Below the pieces are notes generated by a model. The model saw only the letters and a list, made by a program, of their open reading frames with translations, did no database searches and was not told the DNA's origin. Position numbers and translations under genes: made by a program. From Azolla caroliniana (lineage: Eukaryota; Polypodiophyta): a DNA stretch of 64,000 nucleotides. This document shows, one piece after another, positions 22,640-32,138 of this stretch. The DNA lies in contig JBHGNT010000008.1 in NCBI GenBank assembly GCA_043228905.1, forward strand, positions 16,616,001-16,680,000, written 5' to 3'. The stretch's first letter is position 1, and each line of letters opens with the position of its first letter.

Positions 22640-23110
22640 GCGCGGACTAGGACGGAGCACAGATGATGGGGCTATGAGCGACGGATGAACTTGGAGTTAG
22701 ATGTCACGAGGCTAGAAACTCTAGATGTTGTGAGCAACATGAGGGCATGAAGACAGAAATAAAGATCAAGGAGACAAAGATGAGGCGAAACGAGAATAAT
22801 AGATTGATGTGTCAATGACTAGTGTTGAATCCCTTGAAAGGGACCAAGAAGGTTACAAGTATTTATAGTCTAAGTTGAAGTACATGGATTAGAATATTTT
22901 GAAGAATATTCTAGAACCTTCTAGAACATTGGAACTTTCTAGATGTCTAGAGAGTATACCTAGATCACGTACATATTATACAATGATATGTAGATCAAAT
23001 ATATCTTATACAATGCTCATATGAAGATGGTTGGGCATGATGTATTGTTGATGCAAGGTTGTGAGTTCAATCCTCACCAACTATATATTTTGTGTCATTG
23101 TATCGTGACA
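22640..23110 (-). repeat. Gypsy-type LTR (solo or 3' LTR)
   Basis: On the minus strand TGTCACGATACAATG at 23110 is preceded by a polypurine tract, AAAGGGGAGGATAA (23111-23124), as expected for a 3' LTR. Inside are an antisense tRNA-like module, U3 with repeated TTCTAGAA motifs, TATAAATACTTG near 22,870, and a palindromic TCCCTTTCAAGGGA at the predicted transcription start. The layout parallels Gypsy-1 and Gypsy-2, including a shared TTCAAC-CTAGTC after the palindrome. The 3' end of the LTR is not fixed; 22640 is approximate. No pol sequence is adjacent. Confidence 0.6.
23025..23080 (+). repeat. tRNA-like A/B-box module in LTR (antisense)
   Basis: Plus strand has A-box-like TGGTTGGGCATG (from 23029) and B-box-like GAGTTCAATCC (23063-23073), opposite to the LTR and about 40-80 bp inside its 5' end. 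Confidence 0.5.
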
Positions 23111-23159
23111 TTATCCTCCCCTTTACAACCGCCTTTTCAAAAATGTAGTGTAGGGGTGA

Positions 23160-23805
23160 GCGGAGACTGGAACACCAACGAGCATGAGCAACCATGTGCG
23201 GTTCTCACCGGACACTGGAATACCAATGGACATGAGTGACCATGTGCGTTTCTTACCGGAGACTAGAACACCAATGGATGTGAGTGACCATGTGCGGTCC
23301 TCATCGGGAAGTGGAACACCAACGGATGAGAGCGACCATGTGCGGTCCTCACCGGAGACAAGAACACCAACGGATGTGAGCAACCACGTATGGTTCTCAC
23401 CGGGAACTAGAACACCAACGGGCGTGAGCGACCATGTGCGGTCCTCACCGGGAACTAGAACACCAACGGATGTGAGCGACCATGTGCGGTCCTCACGGGG
23501 AACTAGAACAACAACGGGCGTGAGCGACCATGTGCGGTCCTCACCGGGAACCTGGAACACCAATGGGCATGAGCGACCATGTGCGGTCCTCATCGGGAAT
23601 TGGAACACCAACGGGCGTGAGCGACCATTGCGGTCCTCATCGGGCACTGGAACACCAACGGACATGAGCTACCCTGTACGGTCCTCGTCGAAGACACGAA
23701 CACCAACGAACGTGAGCGACCATGTGCGGTCCTCACCAGAGACAGGAACATCAACGGGCGTGATTGACCATGTGTGGTCCTCACCAAGAATTCGAACACT
23801 TGACG
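23160..23805. repeat. 48-bp minisatellite, about 13 copies
   Basis: The core gaccatgtgcggtcctcacc recurs every 48 bp with point variation. Because 48 is a multiple of three, long frames run through it on both strands: plus 23184-23819 with a 16-residue period (SDHVRSSPGTRTPTDV), and minus 23665-23123 (EDRTWSLTSVGVLVPG). Neither has a plausible start context or neighbouring gene parts, so both are best read as by-products of the repeat. The repeat lies directly upstream of the polypurine tract of the adjacent minus-strand LTR, so it could be internal sequence of that element. Confidence 0.85.
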
Positions 23806-23849
23806 TTGATGAAGTCTAGGAAAAGTAGGGTTGATGACATCACCAAGAG

Positions 23850-24385
23850 GTGTTGAAGATGATGGTGTGGAAGACGAAGCAATGAAGGCAATGATGTTGA
23901 GGAAGTGTCTGTGGAAGCAATGACTGTTACTATGGAAATGTTGGAAATAGAGACATAGATAAAGAGGAGAAGAAACACAGAGTTCGAGACGTTAAGGATA
24001 AAAAGAAACACAAAGACATAGATATAGAGGATGATAGAAAACATAGAGACAGGGATGAAGATCATAAGAAACACATAGATAGGGATGATGTTGATAAGAA
24101 GTACATAGATAGAGATGAAACTGGTAGGAAACACAGGGAGAAGGATGACAATGACAAAAAACGCAGAGATAGGGATGATGATGATAAGAAACACGGAAAT
24201 AGATATGTGAGGGATGAGAAGAAACAAAAAAATAGAGACGACGATGAGGGGAAAGTAAAAGCCAGAGACAACGATGAGAAGGAACTAGGAGATAGAGATG
24301 GTAAGGAAGATAGGAAACAAAGAGATGTTGATGAAGGTAACTTTGGAAGCAAGGACGACGACGAGTGGATCCACATGTGGAGATT
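23850..24385 (+). pseudogene. RD/DK-rich charged protein fragment
   Basis: One plus-strand register stays open from about 23,925 to beyond 24,480 and encodes alternating Arg/Lys-Asp/Glu dipeptides (KKHRDRDEDHKK-like segments such as DRDEDHKKHIDRDD, KKRRDRDDDDKKH). A second register, offset by one base just upstream, reads EGNDVEEVSVEA, suggesting one frameshift. Such RD-rich regions are typical of nuclear RNA-processing proteins, but no flanking RRM, helicase or other domain is present to identify it. It may be a captured or duplicated exon. The minus-strand reading (Ser/Leu-rich) is a shadow. Confidence 0.4.
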
Positions 24386-24399
24386 AAATCAAAATAACG

Positions 24400-25414
24400 T
24401 TGTTGTGGTGTACTTTGTACACTACGTAAAATATGTGCGGAGTACCCAATTGGGTAAGTATAAAGAAATAGGAGAAATTCTACAATAATTATATTACATG
24501 CATAGGGCAGGATTTGAACCCTCTACCTCCATGTTAATGATTTTAAGCCTTATCACTATACTAGTATATTATGAGTTTTTAAAGTTATACTAAACTTTAT
24601 CCCATGTAAATATTCTAGATAAACATGATAGAAAAAGTTATTCATGCATACACACTCGAGTTAAAAGAAAAGATGTGATAGAAATCTAATCATGCACATG
24701 TAGTGTGCATGAAAACTAAAGTTAGGAAAAACATGATTTTTACATGTGATAAACTTAGACTCTTCCATCACTAAAAGAAAAAGCCATGCAACTAAAAATA
24801 GATGCAACTAAAATTAAAAGTCATTCAACTAAAAATAGATGCAAGTAAAAGAAAAAGCTATGCAACTAAAAGTAGAGGCCATGCAACAAAAAGTGGACAT
24901 GCAAATGATCAAGGGAGAACTCCATATAAAATTCCATTTTTTTTCCTACACTGATGCTCTCTCCATATTATTTTTTCTTTTCCTTCTCAGCTCCCTTATC
25001 TTATGGAAGCCATAACTGTCATAAACCCTATTTTCCCTACGGAAGCTATAACACTAAAAAGCCCTAATTTTCCCTACGGAAGCCATAACACTCATAAACC
25101 ATAATTTTCCATACGGAAGCCATATCTCTCATAAACCCTAATTTCCTTACGGAAGCCAAAAGCCCTAATTTTCCCTACGGAAGCCATATCTCTCAAACCC
25201 CTAATTTTTCTTTTCTATAAATCTCTATAAGCTAAAACTTTGAATCCCAATATTGGGACATATTGTAATTTCTTTTCCTTTGTTAATGAAAATTATTAAA
25301 TTTCTCATTTTCGTTAATTGTTAAAAATATAAAAGCACGAATGTGATGTCCTCCGGTCGAAGGCCCCGGGGTCCTGCCTCAAAGTTCACGTATCCTCGTC
25401 GTATTTCCGCGACA
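24400..25414 (+). repeat. 5' LTR of the outer Gypsy element
   Basis: The right end CGCGACA at 25414, followed by a primer-binding site, is firm and identical to the LTR end of Gypsy-3. The left end is inferred at TGTTGTGGTG near 24,400. Inside are an antisense tRNA-like module (24505-24570), a block of AGCCATGCAACTAAAA repeats (24,780-24,900), repeated TTTTCCCTACGGAAGCCATA units (25,030-25,190) and TATA-like TTCTATAAATC near 25,213. Part of it (about 24,780-25,255) recurs in the same orientation at 39,365-39,735 beyond the nested insertions. Confidence 0.65.
24505..24570 (-). repeat. tRNA-like A/B-box module in outer LTR (antisense)
   Basis: Minus strand reads TAGTATAGTGATAAGG (A-box-like) then, about 30 bp on, GGGTTCAAATCC, a near-perfect B box. 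It lies about 100 bp inside the inferred LTR start and on the strand opposite to it. Confidence 0.55.
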
Positions 25415-25418
25415 TCTT

Positions 25419-25436
25419 TGGTGAACCCGACGTGAA
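25419..25436 (+). promoter_or_regulatory. Primer-binding site of outer Gypsy element
   Basis: TGGTGAACCCGACGTGAA begins four bases after the LTR end. The same 18 bases occur in Gypsy-3 (48197-48180, minus), so the two elements share a primer. The TGG start is as expected for pairing with the CCA end of a tRNA; the exact tRNA is not assigned. Confidence 0.75.
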
Positions 25437-25479
25437 GGCGGTAGGAAGGATTCAAGTGCTTGAAATAGAAGAATAGAAG

Positions 25480-26436
25480 ATGGCTTCTTTGACAAACACC
25501 CAACTTGACGAAGTGGTGAAGTTGGTAGCTATTGTCGAGCATATGATGAGAGCTCGTGATAACGATGCAAGATTAAATAAGGCCATCGACCGGATCATTG
25601 ATATAGCAGGCCAATTTGGTGGAAGAAATATTACAGATTTTATCATTATATACAAGACAGAGATGCTACAACGAGATGTCATCGAAGAGAAACAAATATC
25701 AAGCTTCAAGCGTGTCGTGGGAAATGGGTTACAAGGCCGTATAAGGGAGATTCAAGCCACACAAACAACATGGGTGGGATTCGAAAGGGCCCTTTTGGCC
25801 GAATATATGCTTGAAGACACATTGAGGATGACTCGACACACGTTGATGAAGTGGATCGAGAAGAAGAGGAAGAACATGAATGCATTGGGGGTGTACAACG
25901 AATTCGACCAAATGTACAATCGTCTCCCAAGCACTAACCAGATGTTTCTCGAAGAAGATAAGGTTCTATACTTCTTAAAGGCGGTGGATGTGAAAGATAG
26001 ACGAGAACTAGGTTGTCTATTAGAGGATGAAGCACAACCCAATGGTCTCATAACGGATTGGGTTGAGGTAAGGAGAGCATGTGACCGGTTCGACAAGCAT
26101 CGTCGATGGGTAGATGGTTCCGACATGGTGGAGTCGATAGTTCGAAGATGGAAGGTTCCACTAGTATGTGAGATGTCAAAGCAAAGTGGGCCAACCAAAA
26201 GAACAATGAACGAGGACAACAAGTGTGCCGAGACTTCTTCCCCACTAAGAACAATGGTGCATGACAATGGCCAAGCGAGCCAAGTGAAGTCTAAGCGTGT
26301 TTCGCGAGATATGATCCCATGCTCCATCTCAAAAGGGGATTCTAGTGTGAAGATCAAACAAACGATGGTCAACTGTCACACGAGAACATACCATGAAAAA
26401 GGTGGATGTGGGAAACATGAAATGTGGTCATCCTAG
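25480..26436 (+). CDS. Gag protein of outer Gypsy element (truncated by insertion)
   Basis: A 318-aa frame starts 44 bp after the primer site with MASLTNTQLDEVVKLVAIVE. It matches the Gypsy-3 gag in layout: an N-terminal helix-rich segment (AIDRIIDIAGQFGGRNITDF), an EMLQRDVIEEKQISSFKRV block, a segment with LLAEYMLEDTLRMTRHTLMKW, a KVLYFLKAVDVKDRRELGCL block and VEVRRACDRFDKHRRWVDGS. It is the capsid-forming part; the zinc knuckle and pol are not reached. The frame ends 38 bp before the Gypsy-2 insertion, and the element's remainder is thought to resume at 38,215. Confidence 0.75.
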   Translation: MASLTNTQLDEVVKLVAIVEHMMRARDNDARLNKAIDRIIDIAGQFGGRNITDFIIIYKTEMLQRDVIEEKQISSFKRVVGNGLQGRIREIQATQTTWVGFERALLAEYMLEDTLRMTRHTLMKWIEKKRKNMNALGVYNEFDQMYNRLPSTNQMFLEEDKVLYFLKAVDVKDRRELGCLLEDEAQPNGLITDWVEVRRACDRFDKHRRWVDGSDMVESIVRRWKVPLVCEMSKQSGPTKRTMNEDNKCAETSSPLRTMVHDNGQASQVKSKRVSRDMIPCSISKGDSSVKIKQTMVNCHTRTYHEKGGCGKHEMWSS

Positions 26437-26473
26437 ATTTTGAATGTGAGTGTGGGCTTGAAGCATGGGCTAC

Positions 26474-26920
26474 TGTCATGATATGGCAAGACTCGAACCC
26501 ATGACCTTATGGTATATGGGTCGAGCTCTTAACCATCACACCATCTATTGTAATTCATAGGATATTATTTTCATTTATGCTTTATTATAAGAAAATAATG
26601 TATATTCCAGATTTCACGGGAACATTCTAGAAGTTTCAGGATTACTCCTGAGAACACTATAAAAGAAGGCACTAGGCATTATGTTGAACCAAATTGGTTC
26701 AACGCTAGTCTTAAGCCTCTTAGCCATTTTGTACTTATCCTTCACATAATATATTGGTTGTTATCATCATGTCTCTCTCTCTCTCATCCTCGTTATCTCT
26801 CTTTTCTCTTCTCTCTTTCTCTCTCTCTCGGGAGTCTTACGCAGTCCCGTCCTCTTAGTACTAATAGTACTACTCTTCTTTAGTACTAATTCCATCTTTG
26901 CTTTAGTACTATTCCTGACA
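26474..26920 (+). repeat. Gypsy-2 5' LTR
   Basis: Runs from TGTCATGATATGG to ATTCCTGACA. It contains an antisense tRNA-like module at 26484-26545 (B box GGGTTCGAGTC on the minus strand at 26500-26490), a TATAAAAG box at 26658-26665, a palindrome at the predicted start site, a CT-rich tract and repeated TTAGTACTAAT-type motifs. Confidence 0.93.
26658..26703 (+). promoter_or_regulatory. Gypsy-2 LTR promoter and predicted self-primer
   Basis: TATAAAAG at 26658 puts transcription start about 30 bases on, at or near CCAAATTGGTTCAA (26689-26702), the right half of the near-palindrome GTTGAACCAAATTGGTTCAA. These 14 bases are the perfect reverse complement of 26923-26936, the position of the primer-binding site. 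Start position is inferred from TATA spacing only. Confidence 0.6.
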
Positions 26921-26936
26921 GTTTGAACCAATTTGG
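26921..26936 (+). promoter_or_regulatory. Gypsy-2 primer-binding site, self-priming type
   Basis: After the LTR end (ACA) come two spacer bases GT and then TTGAACCAATTTGG. There is no TGG tRNA-type start. The 14 bases are perfectly complementary to the predicted 5' end of the element's own mRNA, the geometry known for Tf1 and sushi elements. Gypsy-1 shows the same arrangement in decayed form. Confidence 0.6.
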
Positions 26937-26988
26937 TCTCAAGCCTAGTTGTCATTCTCCCTCATCCTCCTACCCTTTTTCCTATACA

Positions 26989-27975
26989 ATGGCTACTATT
27001 AGCGCCCAAGAATATCAATCCGTTTTCTCCGAGCTACAGTGCCTAAAAGAAAAATTTGTTGCCTTGGAACAAGAAAACCAACGACTGATAGGGAATCTGC
27101 AACAAATCGCTCTAGAAAAACAACAAACGCAGCAACAACATGGGGAGTTAGCGTTACGGGTGCAACAACTCGAATCAGCATTGCAACAACAAGGATCAAG
27201 TCCCCAAGGATTTCATAAAGAGCCGAAGATTGGACTTCCTGTGAAATTTGATGGAATGTGATCGCAATTCAGGGGATTCCTTAATAAGGTACGATTAGTC
27301 CTCCAAATGCATCCTTCCCGATACCCCACTGATGCATCCCGAGTCGGCTTAATAGGCACGTTGCTTAGCGGCTCAGCCTTAGCATGGTTCACTTCGCTTC
27401 TAGAAAAACAATCGACCTTGCTTAATAACTTTGAAGATTTTATTAGTGAGTTTAAAGCCCGCTTTGGAGACACCGACAACATCAGGACGGCGATCAACAA
27501 GATCTGACGATTGCGTCAAGGAGATCGTCCAGCCTCTGCCTATGTGGCGGATTTCCGCCTAATCGCTTCAAATATCCCCTGGGATCATCAGGCACTAATG
27601 GAGCAGTTTCGCTATGGCCTGCGAAACGATGTTAAAGATCTACTTCTAACTTTCCCCGAAGAACCAAAGTCTCTTACAGAGGCAATCAGTTGAGCGGTCC
27701 GATGTGACAACCGCCTTTTCGAATGGCGTTCGGAATGTCAATTACAGATACCACGCTCTAGGCCGGAGCCCACTTACGTCTTAGTCGCGGCTAAACCGTT
27801 TGCACGAGACATACCTCAAGCAAATACTTCGACACCGATGGAGATTGATACCATGCGTCGACACGGCCCGTTATCGGAAGAAGAAAAGCAATGACAACGT
27901 GCAAATCGATTATGTCTTTATTGTGGTGGACCAGGGCATATTGCAATCAATTGTCCCCATAGGCCAAGAAGATAG
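26989..27975 (+). pseudogene. Gypsy-2 gag
   Basis: The start ATG opens MATISAQEYQSVFSELQCLK, a Gln/Leu-rich coiled-coil-like segment (LEQENQRLIGNLQQIALEKQ) and the entry to capsid. The frame is then broken by in-frame TGA codons at about 27,259, 27,505, 27,692 and 27,891, each where Gypsy-1 or context implies CGA (Arg). Beyond them the capsid (ASRVGLIGTLLSGSALAWF, RQGDRPASAYVADFRLIAS) and a CCHC zinc knuckle (LCLYCGGPGHIAINCP, about 27,912-27,960) are still clear. One gene decayed by transitions. Confidence 0.85.
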
Positions 27976-28142
27976 GTAAATCAAATTGTAGCCTGTACTA
28001 AACCCGAGTCAATTCTTCCCTTAGGAGTGGCTGATAGTATTAATAGTACTAATAGAGTGTTTGATAGTATTAATAGTACTAATAGCCCAAGTATCTCAAA
28101 CAAATTTGAAATCCTCAGTCAATTAGATGAAGAGTTAAACGA

Positions 28143-29993
28143 TTGAGTCCAGCCAAAATAGGAGTCGTTTGGTTGGACAGCCCTAGATCTGTACAGCCCA
28201 TTAGTGGTTCCATTCCCTCCAAGCAAGTTAGCAATGTGTTCCTAGCCCAAGTCATGGTTAATACTAAAAGTACTCCCCCAGTACATGTCCTAGCACTTCT
28301 AGATTCCAGAGCTAATTCTTGTTTTATGGATTGAAATTTTGCCCAAGCTTCTCAGATACCCTTAAGAAAACTTCCTTGCCCCGGATCTATAGTAGTCATT
28401 AATGGTCGTCCCATTGCTTCCGGGAATATTGTAGAAGAGTCAGAACCCATTCAAGTTATCCTAGGTAGTTTTGTGTGTAGTAGCATTTAATATAATTAGT
28501 AGTCCGGAGCATCCCATTGTCCTGGGATTACCTTGGTTTGAATTACATAATCCAAACATAGATTGGAGAATAAGAGAAGTCCGACATCGACAACCCCAAG
28601 AATCTACTCATCGAGTTTCGACCATTTCACTACGTCAATTACGCGAAGAAGGACACAAGGAGGCAATGTTCCTATTTGCAATATCAGTACATCCTTCCAG
28701 CACTATTAAGGAGGAATCCTTAGTACAACTTCTGGCGAAATATCGTCCTTATGCCGATGTATTTGACAAGGTAAAAGCCGGTACTCTTCCTCATCATCAT
28801 CCCTATGATTGTCCCATCGATCTACAACCAGGAGTAGAGCCACCATGGGGACCCATTTACAACTTGTCCCCCACCGAGTTAGAAGTCCTTCGAGCCTACA
28901 TAGAGGAGAACTTGGCAAGCGGGTTTATTCATCATTCGAAATCTCCGGCCGGTGCACCCATCTTCTTTGTCAAGAAGAAAGATGGCTCACTTCGTCTCGT
29001 TGTTGATTACTGCGGCTTAAATAAAGTCACCATCCGTAATAGGTATGCACTTCCTCTTATATCAAGTCTTTTAGAGCGAGTTAATGGTGCCAAGTTTTTT
29101 TACAAAGATTGATCTCCGAGGAGTGTATAACCTCGTGCGGATCCAACCGGGAGATGAATGGAAGACCGCCTTTCGCACGCGGTATGGGCATTTCGAATAT
29201 ACTGTTATGCCATTCGGTCTAACCAATGCACCCGCAGTGGATACAAATCCTATTCTAGCTCATGTGGATACAAAGAAACCATTCATCATGGAGGCCGACG
29301 CATCGGATTTCGCCCTCGGTAGCATCCTTTCTCAACAAGGAGATAAAGAAGAGTTACATCCTGTGGCTTTCCATTCGCGCAAATTCGATGCTGCGGAAAT
29401 CAACTACGAAATACATGACAAGGAGTTACTAGCCATCGTGGATTCCTTTGTGCAATGGCGGCATTTCTTAGAGGGCTCTCCACATTAGGTCATCGTCTTT
29501 AGTGATCACAAAAACCTTGCTTATTTCCAAAACGCTCGGGTGCTAAATCGACAGCAAGCTCGGTGGGTTCAATTCCTCACGCGTTTCGACTTCAAAATCA
29601 CATATCGACCGAGGAAGCAGCAAGGAAAAGCAGATGCACTATCACGATGTTCATATCTTGCACCTCGCCCTGGTGATCCAACGTTCGATAATCAAAATCA
29701 AGTAATCTTGGGACCAACACGATTGCACACAACGCGGATTTTTCACACCCCAATGGATTCCCAGATTATAGACACCATGCGTATGAGTTTGAAGACAGAC
29801 AATTTTGCTCAAGACATTCTGGCGCACATTGATACCTCTCAGGCATCCTGTTCCCAGTCTCAGCAACCAGGTATGGACTACCGACAATTTGAATATCATG
29901 ATGGTTTGTTATTCTTTAAAAAGCTTGTATATGTCCCCAATTGCTCATGTCGCCTTCAAATCGTCCAAAGGTGTCACGACACCCATATGGCGG
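28143..29993 (+). pseudogene. Gypsy-2 pol: protease, RT (deleted core), RNase H, integrase start
   Basis: Protease appears near 28,290 with LLDSRANSCFMD, where the catalytic D-S-G has become D-S-R, and a TGA replaces Arg shortly after. RT fingers and palm follow ([39 protein letters not shown]), a frameshift near 29,100, then [18 protein letters not shown]. At about 29,240 the frame jumps straight to the RNase H entry ([19 protein letters not shown]), so roughly 0.35 kb including the YLDD box has been deleted. RNase H, the connection region and integrase HHCC entry follow to HDTHMA, where the solo LTR intervenes. Confidence 0.88.
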
Positions 29994-30130
29994 TGTCGGG
30001 GTAGTTGTGGTTCGTGCGGCGAAGTCGCGGGGACTAAGGTTAAGGGGAGTTGAAGAAACTTAACTTATAATAATGCTTGTATGGTGATGATAGAATGGTT
30101 AAGGATAGTAAGAAGAAGAGTTACGAGTAA

Positions 30131-30163
<33 letters not shown>

Positions 30164-30344
30164 CGAGCATAGATAAAATATAGAGACAATGTATGATTCT
30201 AGAAAGAAGATTGAGACAAAGTATGATTCTAGAAAGAAGATTGAGACAAAGTATGATTCAAGGAACAAGAATAGTATATTAAAAGTATAATATTTTACCA
30301 ACTTTACAATCCTTGATCGCAAACTGAACACATTCTCTATCGAC

Positions 30345-30405
30345 CCTTGATTTGAACCCACGACCTCAACTTCAAAACGAGAGGTTCTCCACCCAATGAG
30401 CTAGT
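30345..30405 (-). repeat. tRNA-like sequence in solo LTR
   Basis: Minus strand reads TAGCTCATTGGGTGG (A box, as in tRNA D arms) then, about 30 bp on, GTGGGTTCAAATC (B box) with an intervening anticodon-arm-like stem. Acceptor pairing is poor, so this is a tRNA-derived piece rather than a gene. Confidence 0.5.
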
Positions 30406-30659
30406 CTTCTTTACTTGATTGTATTATTTTCTCACTCTTTCTTGATCATCCCTTGTTTTCCTTGCCCCTCTTTATATAAGTGTTGCCATGCATATGGTAC
30501 TGTATGGGAGCATGGCATGCATGCAATGCATGAGTTACATGTAATGCATGATCGCCATTTGGCGCACATGTATTGCACGTGATGCATTGTAGCCATCATG
30601 CTCACTTGAGCTCCCATGTATGAAAATAGATATGGGATAAGTATAATGATGAAAATGTA

Positions 30660-30931
30660 TTCTAAAATAACTAACCTAGCTTAATGGTGTATACTTTGTG
30701 TTTGGCATACAAGGTTGAGAGTTCAAGTCTCTCAATTTTACTTAATACAATATATAGCTTCATTCTTATATCATCAAGCACATTTATTATATACTTTTAC
30801 AAATAAATAGCCTAGCCTAGTGGTATGTACATTGTACTTCGTATATAAGGATGTGGGTTTAAGTCTCTCAAATATTATTAAATACAACATTTAAGCTCAT
30901 TTTTATATCGTGAAGCACATTCTTCACGACA
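30660..30931 (+). repeat. Tandem pair of tRNA-like units, about 135-bp period
   Basis: Two direct copies: A boxes TAGCTTAATGGTG (30677) and TAGCCTAGTGGTA (30813), B boxes GAGTTCAAGTC (30719) and GGGTTTAAGTC (30855), each followed by tctctcaa, attaaatacaa-like and atatc-tgaagcacatt sequence. They form the 5' end of the minus-strand solo LTR and are antisense to it. Confidence 0.65.
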
Positions 30932-31403
30932 GCGGGACATTTCAGTGTCACTAAGACATTGGATCTAGTTCAACAATTCTTTTGGTGGCCTCACATGCGA
31001 CGTTTTGTCGACGACTACATTCGGACCTGTGATGGTTGCTGCCGAGCAAAGATGCCACAACACCATCCATATGGCTTGTTGGAACCCTTACCGATTCCAA
31101 GTAAGCCGTGGCAGTCTATTTGTCATGATTTTATCACAGATCTGCCGGTCTTCAAGGGGTTCGATGCTATCTTAACCATCGTCGATCGATATACGAAGAT
31201 GGCACATTTTGTGCCGTGTACTAAGGCCATCATTAGCGAGGAAACCGCCGCCCTTGTCATGCGTGAGGTATTTCGGCATCATGGCCTCCCAGACAGTAGC
31301 ATCAGTGACCAAGGACCGCAATTTGTCTCCAAATTTTGGCAACATCTCTTCAAGATGCTCAAGGTCTCTTGCAACCTCTCCTTCGGCTACCATCCTCAAA
31401 CCG
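30932..31403 (+). pseudogene. Gypsy-2 integrase, N-terminal and core portion
   Basis: Frame resumes with GHFSVTKTLDLVQQFFWWP, then the zinc-binding CDGCCRAK, DFITDLPVFKGFDAILTIVD (first catalytic Asp), ISDQGPQFVSKFWQ (second Asp) and FGYHPQT, where Copia-2 interrupts. Little decay is seen in this part. Confidence 0.9.
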
Positions 31404-32128
31404 TGACAGGAACTACACCCTCCCTTTGAGCAACGCTCGGCCACAACCGAGCCTAGAATAAAACACAGAAAACAGGGAATGGAACACAACACGATAGAGA
31501 GAAGAGTACACAGGATGTTTACGTGGAAAACCCAAACTCGAGAAAAAACCACGACAGCCCGCAGCCCGCAAACTATCACTATGTCAGAATGTACAATAAG
31601 AAAGCACCGAGACCACAACCTCGGGCTTGCTATCTTCACCACAGGCGGCGGTTACAATCAGAGGCAACGTCCTCTTCCTCTCTCTCTCACTCTCTCTGTA
31701 CACAGTTGCGTGCTCTAATCTTGCGCCAACAAGAATGACAACAACTCTCATCATAAGTTTGCCCTAAGTCATATTTATACTAGTATGACTTTTCGGCTAT
31801 TTACAAATATAGCCACAATGGACTCTCAGAAACATATTTACAAATATGTCTCTTCATCCGGTTCTCACCGAGCTTGCATCATCCGACACTTGCTGGGTAC
31901 TCGTCATCCGGTTCTCACCGGGTCTACACCATCCGGATCTCCATAGCCGGGTACTCGTCATCCGGTTCTCACCGGGTCTGCACCATCCGTCTCTCCGTAG
32001 CCGGGTACTCGTCATCCGGTTCTCACTGGGTCTGCACCATCTGGCTCTCTGTAGCCGGGTACTCGTCATCCAGTTCTCACCGGGTCTGTTCTTCTCACTT
32101 GCCATCCGGAGGGACCTATTTCCTAACA
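31404..32128 (-). repeat. Copia-2 3' LTR with U3 minisatellite
   Basis: Minus strand reads TGTTAGGAAATAGG ... TTCCTGTCA. The U3 holds about four and a half copies of a 54-bp unit with core gggtactcgtcatccggttc (31,855-32,095). A TATAAATA box lies near 31,775 and a CT-rich tract at 31,680-31,700. Confidence 0.92.
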
Positions 32129-32138
32129 AACTCCCCCT

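Larger units (their letters stand above)
29994..30931 (-). repeat. 938-bp solo LTR inserted in Gypsy-2 integrase
   Basis: Ends are inverted, TGTCG ... CGACA, and a 4-bp direct repeat GCGG flanks it (29990-29993 and 30932-30935). Excising it with one repeat restores the integrase motif M-A-G-H-F. Minus-strand reading fits an LTR: start with two tandem tRNA-like antisense modules, a TATATAAAG box near 30,472-30,480, then R/U5. Also inside are a GT/GA tract (30,131-30,165), three copies of a roughly 29-bp unit gtatgattctagaaagaaga (30,190-30,260) and a further tRNA-like sequence on the minus strand (30,345-30,405). Confidence 0.8.

Noticed and set aside
23123-23819. 180-aa and 211-aa proteins in the minisatellite
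   Set aside because: Frames are open only because the unit is a multiple of three. Both strands are equally open and no gene context exists.
23781-24376. Minus-strand Ser/Leu/Ile/Phe-rich ORFs opposite the RD-rich fragment
   Set aside because: They mirror the charged plus-strand reading and look like membrane segments only because of base composition.
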